DNA of 64,000 bases from Mycolicibacter senuensis (GCF_003284925.1 NZ_QMEX01000009.1:1-64000), one strand, 5' to 3'; shown: positions 36,402 through 45,359, counted from the stretch's first letter. Notes: generated by a model not told the origin, from the letters alone. Numbers and translations are program-made.

Positions 36402-38965
36402 GATTCCTCCTCAGTGCGCAGTACCGGGATCGGCAAGGGAACTTTGCGGCCGTCGCGCTCGGTGAACGCGACGGTGGGGTCTTCGGCGTCGGGGGCGTTG
36501 ACGAACGACACGAACCGCGACAGCTTCTCCGGGTCGTCGAGCACCCCCTTCCATTCGTCGGTGTAGTTGTCGACGTGGCGGGCCATCGCCGCCTCGAACT
36601 CCTCGGCCAGCCCGAGTGAGTCCTCGCAGACCACCTCGCGGATGTGGTCGAGCCCGCCTTCGATCGACTCGACCCAGGGCGCGGTGCGCTGCAGCCGATC
36701 CGCTGTGCGGATGTAGAACATCAAGAACCGGTCGATGTAACGGAACACCGTCTCGGTGTCGAGGTCGGCGGCGAGCAGCTGGGCGTGCTTGGGCGACATC
36801 CCCCCGTTGCCGCCGACGTAGAGGTTCCAGCCCACCTCAGTGGCGATCACGCCGACGTCCTTGCCCCGCGCCTCGGCGCATTCGCGCGCGCAGCCGGACA
36901 CACCCATCTTGATCTTGTGCGGCGCACGTAGCCCCCGATAGCGCAGTTCCAGATCGACGGCCATCTTCACGGAGTCCTGTTGCCCGTAGCGGCACCAGTC
37001 ACTGCCCACGCAGCTCTTCACGGTGCGCAGCGACTTGCCGTATGCCTGACCGGATTCCATGCCGGCATCGACCAGCTTGCGCCAGATGGCCGGCAGCTGA
37101 TCCACTCGGGCGCCGAACATGTCGATCCGCTGACCGCCGGTGATCTTGGTGTAGAGCCCGAACTCCTGCGCGATCTGACCGATCAGGATCAGGTGCTCGG
37201 GCTTGATCTCACCGCCGGGCACCCGGGGAACCACCGAGTAGCTGCCGTTGCGCTGAATGTTGGCCAGGAAGTGGTCATTGGAGTCCTGCAGTGCCGCCTG
37301 CTCGCCCTCCAGGATGTGCTCGGAACCGGTGGACGCCAGGATGGAGGCGACGGTCGGTTTGCAGATGTCGCAACCGTGGCCGGTCCCGAAGCGCTGCAGC
37401 AGTTCGGAGAAGGTGCGGATCCCGGTGACCTGAACGATCTGGAAGAGTTCGGCGCGCGACTGGGCGAAATGCTCGCACAGCGCCTTCGACTGCTCCACAC
37501 CCTCGGCGACCAGCAACTCCTTGAGCAGCGGAATGCAGGAGCCGCACGAGGTGCCGGCCTTGGTGCGGTCCTTCAATGCCTGCACGTCGCAGCAGCCGTC
37601 AGCGATCGCATCGCACAGCTGGGTCTTGGTGACGTTGTTGCAGGAACAGATCTGCGCCGCCCCGGGCAGCGCACCGATCCCCAACGACGTCTTACCCTCG
37701 CCGCCGGAACCCGACGGCGCGATCAGGTCCAGCGGATCGCCGGGCAATTCGGCGCCGACCATGGGGCGCAGCACGCCGTAGGACGTGGCGTCTCCGACGA
37801 GAATGCCGCCGAGCAGAGTCTTGGCGTCGTCGGAGAGCACCAGCTTGGCGTAGGTGCGCTTCACCGGGTCGTTGACCACTACTGACAGCGAGTTCTCGGT
37901 CGTGCCCATCGCATCGCCGAAGCTGGCCACGTCGACACCGAGCAGCTTGAGCTTGGTGGACATGTCGGCCTCGCCGAATTCCGCCATACCGTCCAGCAGT
38001 CGGTCGGCGACCACTTCGGCGCTGGTGTAGCCGGGGCCGACCAGGCCGTAGCAGACGCCCTCGATGGCGGCGACCTCACCGATCGCGTAGACATCGGCGT
38101 CGCTGGTCATACAGGAGATGTCCGTGAGCACGCCGGCGCGCTCGGCGATCGACAGACCGGCCTCGCGGGCCAGCTCGTCGCGCGGGCGGACCCCGGCGGC
38201 GAAGATCACCAATCCGGCCTCGATCACGGTGTCGTCGGAGAGCCGCACCATCAACGTGGGCGACCGGTGCTCGTGGGTGCGGCGTTCGATGGCCTGCGTG
38301 CCGACCCCGACATGGACGGCGATGCCCAGATCGGAGATCATCCGGACCAGCAACGAGCCGCCGGCGTCGTCGAGCTGCTGCGGCATCAACCGGGGCGCCA
38401 TCTCGATGATGTGCGGTTCGATCCCGGATGCCCGCAGGGCATTGGCCGCCTCAAGGCCCAGCAGTCCGCCGCCGATCACCACACCGGCGCGGGTGCCGCC
38501 AGCCTCCAATATGCATTCGATGTCGGCGCGAATACCGTCGAGGTCGTCCAGGGTGCGGTAGACGTGGCAGCCCGGCAGATCATGGCCGGGCACCGGCGGC
38601 ACGAAGGCCCGCGATCCGGTCGCCAGCACCAGGGTGTCGTAGCGGTAGCTGTCGCCGTTGGCGGTCTGCACCGTCTTGGCGCCGCGATCGATCTCGGTGA
38701 CCCGGGATTTGAGCAGCAACCGGACCTGCTCGTCGCCGGCGTAGTCGTTGCCCGGCAGCGCCAGCCGGGAACGGTCCCAACCGTCGGTGTACGACGTCAG
38801 CCCGACCCGGTCATAGGCCGGGTCGGACTCCTCGGCGAGCACGGTGACGCGCCAGCTTCCACTGCCGGCCCGACTGCGCAGCGCCTCCACGAACCGGTGG
38901 CCGACCATGCCGTGGCCGACCACGACGAGGTCCCGGACAGCGCGGGGCGTTTCGATCGGGGCCAT
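36398..38965 (-). CDS. nirB: NirB, NADH-dependent nitrite reductase large subunit
   Basis: 855 residues, complete. Domain order: FAD-binding (VVVGHGMVGHRFVEAL, residues 13-28), NAD-binding (GVVIGGGLLGLEAANAL near 160), a BFD-like [2Fe-2S] domain (CSCNNVTKTQLCDAI, then CGSCIPLL), a sulfite-reductase ferredoxin-like half-domain, and the siroheme/[4Fe-4S] domain with CVGSDWCRYGQQDS and VSGCARECAEARGKDVGVIA. The four cluster cysteines are present. It reduces nitrite to ammonium for nitrogen assimilation. ATG 38965 follows a TAATCT -10 box by 6 bases, suggesting a leaderless mRNA. A dyad and a GlnR-like box lie upstream, fitting nitrogen control as known for mycobacterial nirBD. Confidence 0.95.
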   Translation of the reverse strand: MAPIETPRAVRDLVVVGHGMVGHRFVEALRSRAGSGSWRVTVLAEESDPAYDRVGLTSYTDGWDRSRLALPGNDYAGDEQVRLLLKSRVTEIDRGAKTVQTANGDSYRYDTLVLATGSRAFVPPVPGHDLPGCHVYRTLDDLDGIRADIECILEAGGTRAGVVIGGGLLGLEAANALRASGIEPHIIEMAPRLMPQQLDDAGGSLLVRMISDLGIAVHVGVGTQAIERRTHEHRSPTLMVRLSDDTVIEAGLVIFAAGVRPRDELAREAGLSIAERAGVLTDISCMTSDADVYAIGEVAAIEGVCYGLVGPGYTSAEVVADRLLDGMAEFGEADMSTKLKLLGVDVASFGDAMGTTENSLSVVVNDPVKRTYAKLVLSDDAKTLLGGILVGDATSYGVLRPMVGAELPGDPLDLIAPSGSGGEGKTSLGIGALPGAAQICSCNNVTKTQLCDAIADGCCDVQALKDRTKAGTSCGSCIPLLKELLVAEGVEQSKALCEHFAQSRAELFQIVQVTGIRTFSELLQRFGTGHGCDICKPTVASILASTGSEHILEGEQAALQDSNDHFLANIQRNGSYSVVPRVPGGEIKPEHLILIGQIAQEFGLYTKITGGQRIDMFGARVDQLPAIWRKLVDAGMESGQAYGKSLRTVKSCVGSDWCRYGQQDSVKMAVDLELRYRGLRAPHKIKMGVSGCARECAEARGKDVGVIATEVGWNLYVGGNGGMSPKHAQLLAADLDTETVFRYIDRFLMFYIRTADRLQRTAPWVESIEGGLDHIREVVCEDSLGLAEEFEAAMARHVDNYTDEWKGVLDDPEKLSRFVSFVNAPDAEDPTVAFTERDGRKVPLPIPVLRTEEES

Positions 38966-38971
38966 GCGCTG

Positions 38972-38977
38972 AGATTA
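38972..38977 (-). promoter_or_regulatory. -10 box of a probable leaderless nirB transcript
   Basis: TAATCT on the minus strand is separated by 6 bases from ATG 38965, with no Shine-Dalgarno site. Confidence 0.55.
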
Positions 38978-38981
38978 GGAA

Positions 38982-39004
38982 GGCGATATTGCAGCAGTAT
39001 CGCC
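38982..39004. promoter_or_regulatory. Inverted repeat GGCGATA-N9-TATCGCC in the nirB promoter
   Basis: Perfect 7-base arms span the stretch just upstream of the nirB -10 box and over the expected -35 position. This is the place for a repressor or for a regulator such as the HemD-wHTH protein. Confidence 0.55.
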
Positions 39005-39008
39005 ATGC

Positions 39009-39024
39009 GTTACAACCGTGTGAC
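39009..39024 (-). promoter_or_regulatory. GlnR-like box upstream of nirB
   Basis: On the minus strand GTCAC-N6-GTAAC resembles the actinobacterial GlnR pattern GTnAC-N6-GaAAC. It lies 44-59 bases upstream of the predicted nirB start, a usual activator position. One mismatch in the second half; single copy. Confidence 0.4.
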
Positions 39025-39096
39025 GGTGTGCTCACGTGGCTGTGAGGCTGTTCACCGGGTCAATGCACCGCGGGTTTGTTCACTGTCGGCGAACGC

Positions 39097-39123
39097 GGAA
39101 CTTTAGCGTGGTCAACTCAAGTT
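39097..39123 (+). promoter_or_regulatory. SigH/SigE-type promoter with HspR (HAIR) box for hsp20
   Basis: GGAACT (39097-39102) and GTT (39121-39123), 18 bases apart, fit the SigH/SigE GGAAC...GTT pattern. Inside lies CTTTAGC-N7-ACTCAAG (39101-39121), matching the HspR element CTTGAGT-N7-ACTCAAG with one perfect arm and 5/7 in the other. Control by an oxidative/heat sigma factor and HspR is also known for M. tuberculosis acr2. Confidence 0.65.
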
Positions 39124-39195
39124 CTACTCGATGACGGGCCGGTACCGACCGGCGCGGCAGCAACCCAAGAAAGACCATGAAAGGTAGTGACACCG

Positions 39196-39639
39196 ATGAG
39201 CACCTTGACTCTGTGGCCCCGCCCGTTCGACACCGACCGGTGGGTACGCGACTTCTTCGGCCCGGCCACGGCCAACGACTGGCGGGCGCCCGCCGCCGGC
39301 TTCCGGCCCGCCGCGGAAATCACCAAGGACGGCGACGACGCTGTGGTCCGCCTGGAGCTCCCCGGCATTGACGTGGAGAAGGACGTGACCGTCGAACTCG
39401 ACGGCGGCCGTCTGGTCATCCGCGGCGAGCGTCGGGACGAGCACACCGAGACCGACCCCGGCAACGACCACCGCACGTTGCGAGAGGTGCGCTACGGCGC
39501 CTTCCGCCGGTCGTTCGCGGTACCGGGGCACGTCACCGGCGACGACGTCTCGGCGTCCTACGACGCCGGCGTGCTGAGCGTCCGGGTATCCGGCGTCCAC
39601 GCGGGCGCCCAGCCGCAGCGGATCGCCATCACCAAGTAG
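39196..39639 (+). CDS. hsp20: Hsp20/Acr2 small heat-shock protein
   Basis: 147 residues. The N-terminal arm has WVRDFFGPATANDWRAP. The alpha-crystallin domain runs about 40-140 (EITKDGDDAVVRLELPGIDV, LVIRGERRDEHTETD, LREVRYGAFRRSFAVPGHV, ASYDAGVLSVRV). The end AQPQRIAITK is the same as in M. tuberculosis Rv0251c (Acr2/Hsp20). It is a cytoplasmic ATP-independent holdase. ATG 39196 is preferred because the product then begins MSTLTLWPRP like the relative; GTG 39187 is in frame and closer to AAGG. It has its own stress promoter and a strong terminator, and is divergent from nirB. Confidence 0.93.
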   Translation: MSTLTLWPRPFDTDRWVRDFFGPATANDWRAPAAGFRPAAEITKDGDDAVVRLELPGIDVEKDVTVELDGGRLVIRGERRDEHTETDPGNDHRTLREVRYGAFRRSFAVPGHVTGDDVSASYDAGVLSVRVSGVHAGAQPQRIAITK

Positions 39640-39659
39640 GCCGTAGCCGCCAAGGCTGC

Positions 39660-39701
39660 CCGGAAACCCCCCGCACGCAGCAGGTGTGGGGGGTTTTCCG
39701 G
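39660..39701 (+). terminator. Rho-independent-like terminator after hsp20
   Basis: CCGGAAACCCCCC (39660-39672) pairs with GGGGGGTTTTCCGG (39688-39701), one extra T in the second arm; the CAC/GTG flanks of the loop extend the stem. It ends 20-60 bases after the hsp20 stop. Confidence 0.75.
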
Positions 39702-39805
39702 TGCCCGACATTCGCCGCGCCAACGTGATCTGTCTCACGTCCGGTTCCCGATGTGGCTAGCATCGGGTGAACGTACTGTGATCCGTAGCACCCGAGGAGG
39801 AACCG

Positions 39806-40102
39806 GTGTCGAGCACTAGCGAACTCGCCGAACTGCACGCCCTGATTGGCGACCTGCGGCGCTGCGTGCTGGGACTGAAGACCCGGTTCGGCGACATCCC
39901 CGGGATGCGCCGCATCGAGATGGACGCCGAGCGCATCCTCGCCGATGTTCAGCTCCTCGAGTCCGACGCCGGGGAACTCGACCTGCAACGCTGGGCTGCC
40001 GAGCGTGCCCAGGAGAAGATCGCGATCCCCGACACCGAGTACGACAGCGAATTCTGGCGTGACGTCGACGACGAAGGCGTCGGCGGCCAGGGCAGGTACT
40101 GA
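39806..40102 (+). CDS. Conserved mycobacterial protein of unknown function (Rv0250c-like)
   Basis: 98 residues, the same size as Rv0250c (97) and in the same place between hsp20 and sdh. It is soluble and largely helical, with a basic N-terminal part (LHALIGDLRRCVLGLKTRFG) and an acidic C-terminal part (AIPDTEYDSEFWRDVDDEGV). No catalytic motif is recognised. GTG 39806 has GAGGAGG 7 bases upstream. The position suggests a link to the Sdh1 complex, perhaps assembly or regulation, but nothing in the sequence proves it. Confidence 0.85.
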   Translation: MSSTSELAELHALIGDLRRCVLGLKTRFGDIPGMRRIEMDAERILADVQLLESDAGELDLQRWAAERAQEKIAIPDTEYDSEFWRDVDDEGVGGQGRY

Positions 40103-40122
40103 CCCCCATCGGGTGCTGCTTG

Positions 40123-40128
40123 TATAAG
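40123..40128 (+). promoter_or_regulatory. -10 box of the sdh operon
   Basis: TATAAG lies 47 bases before the membrane-anchor ATG, in the 67-base gap after the Rv0250c-like gene. A poor -35 (TGACCC, 40100-40105) is 17 bases upstream. Confidence 0.45.
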
Positions 40129-40169
40129 GGGCGCCCTCCGACGAAATCCAGCCGAAGGGAACCCCCCAG

Positions 40170-41009
40170 ATGAGCGCACCCGCCGTGAACCGTCCTGGCA
40201 CCGGCGTCTTCTCGGCGACTCGCGCACGGATCGCGGATCGCACCCTGCGCACCGACCGGTGGTGGTTATCGCCGCTGCGGGTCAACGTCTTCCTCAGCGC
40301 GTGGGTTCTCTACGCAACGGTCCGGGCGTTCTGGGGCAGCGGCTACTGGGTCGACAAATATCACTATCTGACACCGTTCTACTCACCGTGTATCAGCGCA
40401 TCCTGCGTGGAGGGCTCCAGCCACCTGGGCGTCTGGCTGCCGGAGTTCCCCCGGTGGATTCCGCTGGGCGCGTTGGTTCTGCCGTTTCTGCTGGCGTTCC
40501 GGCTGACCTGCTACTACTACCGCAAGGCCTACTACCGCGCCTACTGGCTCTCGCCGGCAGGATGTGCGGTGCCCGAACCGCGCGCCGGCTACACCGGGGA
40601 GACCCGGTTCCCGCTGATCATCCAAAACAGCCACCGCTACTTCTTTTACGCCGCACTGGCCATCACGATGCTGAACACCTATGACGCGATCACCGCGTTC
40701 TACTCCGCGGACGCCAACGGCGGCGCCGGTGGTTTCGGGTTCGGCCTGGGCAACATCGTGCTCTGCGTCAACGTGGCAATGCTGTGGGCCTACACCGGCG
40801 GTTGTCACTCCTGCCGGCACGTCATGGGTGGCCGGCTCACCCACTTCTCCAAAAACCCGGTGCGCTACTGGCTTTGGTCGAAGATCAGCTGGTTCAACGG
40901 CCGGCACATGCAGTTCGCCTGGATCACTCTGGGCACGCTGGCGTTCACCGACTTCTATGTCTGGATGGTGGCCAGCGGCGTCTTCACCGATATCCGGTTC
41001 ATCGGCTGA
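40170..41009 (+). CDS. Succinate dehydrogenase (Sdh1) membrane anchor / cytochrome b-like subunit
   Basis: 279 residues, matching Rv0249c (273). Five or so membrane helices are visible (LSAWVLYATVRAFWGSGYW, LVLPFLLAFRLTCYYYRKAY, RYFFYAALAITMLNTYDAI, IVLCVNVAMLWAYTGGCHS, FAWITLGTLAFTDFYVWMV). Histidines in these helices (for example in NSHRYFFYA, CHSCRHVMGG and GRHMQFAW) are candidates for heme or Fe-S ligation. It should anchor SdhA/SdhB and pass electrons to menaquinone. AAGGGA precedes ATG 40170. First gene of the sdh operon. Confidence 0.88.
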   Translation: MSAPAVNRPGTGVFSATRARIADRTLRTDRWWLSPLRVNVFLSAWVLYATVRAFWGSGYWVDKYHYLTPFYSPCISASCVEGSSHLGVWLPEFPRWIPLGALVLPFLLAFRLTCYYYRKAYYRAYWLSPAGCAVPEPRAGYTGETRFPLIIQNSHRYFFYAALAITMLNTYDAITAFYSADANGGAGGFGFGLGNIVLCVNVAMLWAYTGGCHSCRHVMGGRLTHFSKNPVRYWLWSKISWFNGRHMQFAWITLGTLAFTDFYVWMVASGVFTDIRFIG

Positions 41010-41046
41010 CGAAGCCTCATTTCACACGAAGAGTAAGCGAGAATTC

Positions 41047-42963
41047 ATGGTTGAAGTCGAACGGCACTCCTACGACGTGGTCGTGATCGGTGCCGGCGGC
41101 GCCGGTCTGCGCGCGGTCATCGAAGCCCGCCAGCAGGGCCTCAGCGTGGCGGTGGTGTGCAAGTCGCTGTTCGGCAAGGCGCACACTGTGATGGCCGAGG
41201 GCGGCGCCGCCGCATCGATGGGCAACGTCAATGAGAAAGACAACTGGCAGGTGCACTTCGGCGACACCATGCGCGGCGGCAAGTTCCTCAACAACTGGCG
41301 GATGGCCGAACTGCATGCCCGCGAGGCGCCGGAGCGGGTCTGGGAGTTGGAGACCTACGGCGCCTTGTTCGACCGCACCAAAGACGGGAAGATCAACCAG
41401 CGCAACTTCGGTGGCCACACCTATCCGCGACTGGCGCACGTCGGCGACCGCACTGGCCTGGAGATGATCCGCACGCTGCAGCAGAAGGTCGTCTCGCTGC
41501 AGCAAGACGATCACGCCGAGTTCGGCGACTACGAGGCGAAGATCAAGGTCTTCCACGAGTGCACGATCACTGAATTGCTCAAAGACGATGCCACCGGGGC
41601 GATTTCGGGTGCCTTCGGCTACTGGCGCGAATCCGGCCAGTTCATCGTGTTCGAGTCGCCCGCGGTGGTGCTGGCCACCGGCGGGATCGGCAAGTCGTTC
41701 AAGGTGACCTCGAACTCCTGGGAATACACCGGCGACGGACACGCGCTGGCGCTACGCGCCGGCGCGACGTTGATCAATATGGAATTCGTGCAGTTCCATC
41801 CGACCGGGATGGTGTGGCCGCCCAGTGTGAAGGGGATCCTGGTCACCGAGGGTGTGCGCGGCGACGGCGGGGTGCTCAAGAACGCGCAAGGGTCGCGGTT
41901 CATGTTCGACTACATCCCGCCGGTCTTCAAAGGCCAGTACGCCGAGACCGAGCAAGAAGCCGACCAGTGGCTCAAAGACAACGACTCGGCCCGCCGCACC
42001 CCCGACCTGCTGCCGCGCGACGAGGTGGCCCGCGCCATCAACTCCGAGGTCAAGGCCGGACGGGGTTCGCCCCACGGCGGAGTGTTCCTCGACATCGCCT
42101 CCCGGCTCAAGCCGGAGGAGATCAAACGCCGACTGCCCTCGATGTACCACCAGTTCATGCAGCTTGCCGAGGTCGACATCACCAAGGACGCCATGGAGGT
42201 GGGTCCCACCTGCCACTACGTGATGGGCGGTATCGAGGTCGACCCGGACACTGCGGCTGCGGCGGTCCCGGGGCTGTTCGCCGCCGGTGAATGCGCCGGC
42301 GGGATGCACGGGTCCAACCGGCTGGGCGGCAACTCGCTGTCGGATCTGTTGGTCTTCGGCCGCCGCGCCGGTCTGGGCGCCGCGGAGTACGTGCGGGGGC
42401 TGGCCAGTCGGCCGGCCGTGGCACCGGCGGCGTTGGAGACCGCGGCGAAGCTGGCGCTGGCACCGCTCGACCGGCCGGGCGGCGGCGCGGGCGAGAATCC
42501 ATACACGCTGCACGCCGATCTCCAGCAGTCGATGAACGACCTGGTCGGCATCATCCGCAACGCCGGCGAGCTGGAACAGGCGCTGGCCCGGCTCGAGGAG
42601 TTCAAGACCCGGTTCGCGGCCGTGGCCGTCGAGGGCGGTCGGCATTACAACCCGGGCTGGCATCTGGCCGTCGACCTGCGCAACATGCTGCTCGTCAGCG
42701 AGTGTGTGGCCAAGGCCGCGCTGCAGCGCACCGAGAGCCGCGGCGGACACACCCGAGACGACCACCCTGGCATGGACTCGAATTGGCGCAAGACCCTGCT
42801 GGTCTGCCGGGTCGCCGACGACAGCGAGGTGCCCGACATCACGATCACCCCGGAGGCGCAGACCGGGATGCGCCAGGACCTGCTGGAACTGTTCGAGATT
42901 TCCGAGTTGGAGAAGTACTACACCGACGAAGAGCTGGCGCAACACCCGGGACGGAGAGCCTAA
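41047..42963 (+). CDS. sdhA: Succinate dehydrogenase flavoprotein subunit (Sdh1)
   Basis: 638 residues (Rv0248c has 646). FAD-binding N-terminus VVVIGAGGAGLRAVIEARQQ (residues 11-30). The FAD-attaching His is in GKAHTVMAEGGAAASMG. Substrate motifs are FVQFHPTGMVWPP, LPRDEVARAI, and HYVMGGIEVDPDT with HGSNRLGGNSLSDLLVFGR. It oxidises succinate to fumarate (or the reverse) at the inner face of the membrane. ATG 41047 is used because the protein begins MVEVERHSYDVVVIG. Its stop overlaps the sdhB start by one base (TAATG). Confidence 0.95.
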   Translation: MVEVERHSYDVVVIGAGGAGLRAVIEARQQGLSVAVVCKSLFGKAHTVMAEGGAAASMGNVNEKDNWQVHFGDTMRGGKFLNNWRMAELHAREAPERVWELETYGALFDRTKDGKINQRNFGGHTYPRLAHVGDRTGLEMIRTLQQKVVSLQQDDHAEFGDYEAKIKVFHECTITELLKDDATGAISGAFGYWRESGQFIVFESPAVVLATGGIGKSFKVTSNSWEYTGDGHALALRAGATLINMEFVQFHPTGMVWPPSVKGILVTEGVRGDGGVLKNAQGSRFMFDYIPPVFKGQYAETEQEADQWLKDNDSARRTPDLLPRDEVARAINSEVKAGRGSPHGGVFLDIASRLKPEEIKRRLPSMYHQFMQLAEVDITKDAMEVGPTCHYVMGGIEVDPDTAAAAVPGLFAAGECAGGMHGSNRLGGNSLSDLLVFGRRAGLGAAEYVRGLASRPAVAPAALETAAKLALAPLDRPGGGAGENPYTLHADLQQSMNDLVGIIRNAGELEQALARLEEFKTRFAAVAVEGGRHYNPGWHLAVDLRNMLLVSECVAKAALQRTESRGGHTRDDHPGMDSNWRKTLLVCRVADDSEVPDITITPEAQTGMRQDLLELFEISELEKYYTDEELAQHPGRRA

Positions 42964-43718
42964 TGACACATATCGCCCAGCTACGGGTATGGCGCGGCGA
43001 CATCGACGGCGGTGGGCTGCAGGACTTCGAGGTCGAGGTCAACGAGGGTGAAGTGGTCCTCGACGTCATCCATCGGTTGCAGGCAACCCAGACACCCGAC
43101 CTGGCGGTGCGCTGGAACTGCAAGGCCGGCAAGTGCGGCTCGTGCTCGGCCGAGATCAACGGCTTCCCCCGATTGTTGTGCATGACGCGGATGTCGATGT
43201 TCAAGCCGGACGAGACCATCACGGTGACGCCGGTGCGGACCTTCCCGGTGATTCGCGACCTGGTCACCGACGTCTCCTTCAACTACGAGAAGGCCCGCGA
43301 GATGCCGTCCTTCAAGCCACCGGCGGATCTCAAACCCGGCGAGTACCGGATGCAGCAGGTCGACGTCGAGCGGTCCCAAGAGTTCCGCAAGTGCATCGAA
43401 TGCTTCCTGTGCCAGAACGTCTGCCACGTCATCCGGGACCACGAGGACAACAAGCCGAACTTCGCCGGCCCGCGGATGTTCATCCGGCTGGCCGAGCTGG
43501 AGATGCACCCCCTGGACACCGCCGACCGGCGTCAGTTGGCTCAGGATGAGGCCGGTCTCGGATTGTGCAACATCACCAAGTGCTGCACCGAGGTCTGCCC
43601 GGAACACATCACGATCACCGACAACGCCATCATCCCGATGAAGGAGCGGGTGGCCGGAGATCGCTACGACCCGATCGTCTGGCTCGGCCGAAAGATCTTC
43701 CGCCGCAAGTCTGACTGA
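42963..43718 (+). CDS. sdhB: Succinate dehydrogenase iron-sulfur subunit (Sdh1)
   Basis: 251 residues (Rv0247c has 248). The [2Fe-2S] plant-ferredoxin part has WNCKAGKCGSCSAEING and LLCMTRM. The bacterial-ferredoxin part has CIECFLCQNVCHVIRD and CNITKCCTEVCPEHITITD, giving the [4Fe-4S] and [3Fe-4S] clusters. It links SdhA to the membrane subunit. Last gene of the operon; suhB-like gene converges 30 bases downstream with no clear hairpin between. Confidence 0.95.
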   Translation: MTHIAQLRVWRGDIDGGGLQDFEVEVNEGEVVLDVIHRLQATQTPDLAVRWNCKAGKCGSCSAEINGFPRLLCMTRMSMFKPDETITVTPVRTFPVIRDLVTDVSFNYEKAREMPSFKPPADLKPGEYRMQQVDVERSQEFRKCIECFLCQNVCHVIRDHEDNKPNFAGPRMFIRLAELEMHPLDTADRRQLAQDEAGLGLCNITKCCTEVCPEHITITDNAIIPMKERVAGDRYDPIVWLGRKIFRRKSD

Positions 43719-43748
43719 CCCGCGAAGACCATCCTGGGCCGGCTGTGA

Positions 43749-44621
43749 CTATTGCGGGATCGCAGCCAAACCACCCTCGCGTCGCAGCGTCGCAATGAAT
43801 TCGTCGGCGATGCCCGGTGCCGCGGCGATGATGACATCGCCGCCGTCGGGCTCCGGTCCCGGCAACACCACCCGGGCACCCGCCTCGGCCGCGATCAGCG
43901 ATCCCGCCGCGTGGTCCCACAGCTTGATTCCGTGTTCGTAATACACGTCCAGCCGTCCCGCGGCCACCATGCACAGATCCAGCGCCGCCGACCCGATCCG
44001 CCGTACATCACGGACCACCGGCAGCAGCCGGGCCAGTAGCGCGGCCTGCGCCGCCCGACGGCCGGGCGAATACCCGAAGCCGGTGCCCAGCAGGGCCAGC
44101 GACAGCTCGGTGACGTCGGTGCAGCGCAGCACCGTCGTGCTCTGCCGGTCCCTGACGTGGGCGCCCAGCCCCAGACCGGCCGAGTAGAGCCGGTCACCGA
44201 CCACGTCCGCGACCGCACCGGCCATCGACACCCCGCCGACCTGCGCCGCCACCGAGACCGCATAGGCCGGTACGCCGTACATGAAGTTGACCGTGCCGTC
44301 GATCGGGTCGACCACCCAGGTGACGGCATCGGGTTCGCGGCCGGACACATCGCCGGAACCGCCGCCTTCCTCACCCAACACCGCATCACCGGGTCGCAGC
44401 CGGGCCAGCCGGTCCCGGATGTACCGCTCGGTCTCGGTGTCGACCACCGTCACCGGATCGGTCGGACTGCTTTTCGTCTGCACCAGGGCGGCGGGAGCCG
44501 ATTCGGCGGCTGCGGCGCCGAACACCTCGGCGCGGCGTCGGCGCACGAAGTCAGCCGCCTCCGCCACCAGGGTCTCCGCCGTGGACCGCAACCGTCCCGG
44601 GTCGTCATGCAGCGTCGCCAT
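43749..44621 (-). CDS. suhB: SuhB-like inositol-1-monophosphatase
   Basis: 290 residues, exactly the length I recall for M. tuberculosis SuhB (Rv2701c), with many shared strings: KSSPTDPVTVVDTETER, LRPGDAVLGEEGGG (metal-binding Glu), VTWVVDPIDGTVNFMYG (DPIDGT loop), DVRRIGSAALDLCMVAAGRL, KLWDHAAGSLIAAEAGA. It hydrolyses myo-inositol phosphates for phosphatidylinositol and mycothiol synthesis using Mg. In M. tuberculosis suhB lies elsewhere, so this copy is relocated or a paralog. ATG 44621 is chosen by alignment; a frame 12 codons longer is open. Confidence 0.85.
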   Translation of the reverse strand: MATLHDDPGRLRSTAETLVAEAADFVRRRRAEVFGAAAAESAPAALVQTKSSPTDPVTVVDTETERYIRDRLARLRPGDAVLGEEGGGSGDVSGREPDAVTWVVDPIDGTVNFMYGVPAYAVSVAAQVGGVSMAGAVADVVGDRLYSAGLGLGAHVRDRQSTTVLRCTDVTELSLALLGTGFGYSPGRRAAQAALLARLLPVVRDVRRIGSAALDLCMVAAGRLDVYYEHGIKLWDHAAGSLIAAEAGARVVLPGPEPDGGDVIIAAAPGIADEFIATLRREGGLAAIPQ

Positions 44622-44685
44622 CTGCCCATAGCAACACATCTGCGGTGGCCATCGCACCTCCGGCGATGCCGCACCGCAGCGGGAA

Positions 44686-45189
<504 letters not shown>

Positions 45190-45285
45190 TCATTCACCTC
45201 GTCGGGTCTGGTCGCTGAAGAACCCTACCCGCCGCCTCCCCACCGTGGCGGATCGGCCGCGGCGGAGCAGGCCTGACCAGGTGAG

Positions 45286-45299
45286 ACCAACTGGTTGGT
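45286..45299. promoter_or_regulatory. Palindrome ACCAAC-TG-GTTGGT upstream of fadE5
   Basis: A perfect 14-base palindrome in the flavin reductase-fadE5 gap, 46 bases before the -35 box of the candidate fadE5 promoter. It differs from the TTAC-N6-GTAA element, so a second regulator may act here. Confidence 0.45.
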
Positions 45300-45331
45300 T
45301 AGTTAGCTAAGAGGATGTAGCTCACACTGGC

Positions 45332-45359
45332 TTGCGCTGTGGTCCCCACGGGGTATATT
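45332..45359 (+). promoter_or_regulatory. Candidate fadE5 promoter
   Basis: TTGCGC (45332-45337) and TATATT (45354-45359), 16 bases apart. The start point would be near 45366, directly in front of the operator at 45370-45383. Confidence 0.5.

Noticed and set aside
39629..40285. 218-codon minus-strand frame covering the Rv0250c-like gene
   Set aside because: It spans a terminator, a promoter and two real genes in antisense; the plus-strand gene has a ribosome site and a known relative.
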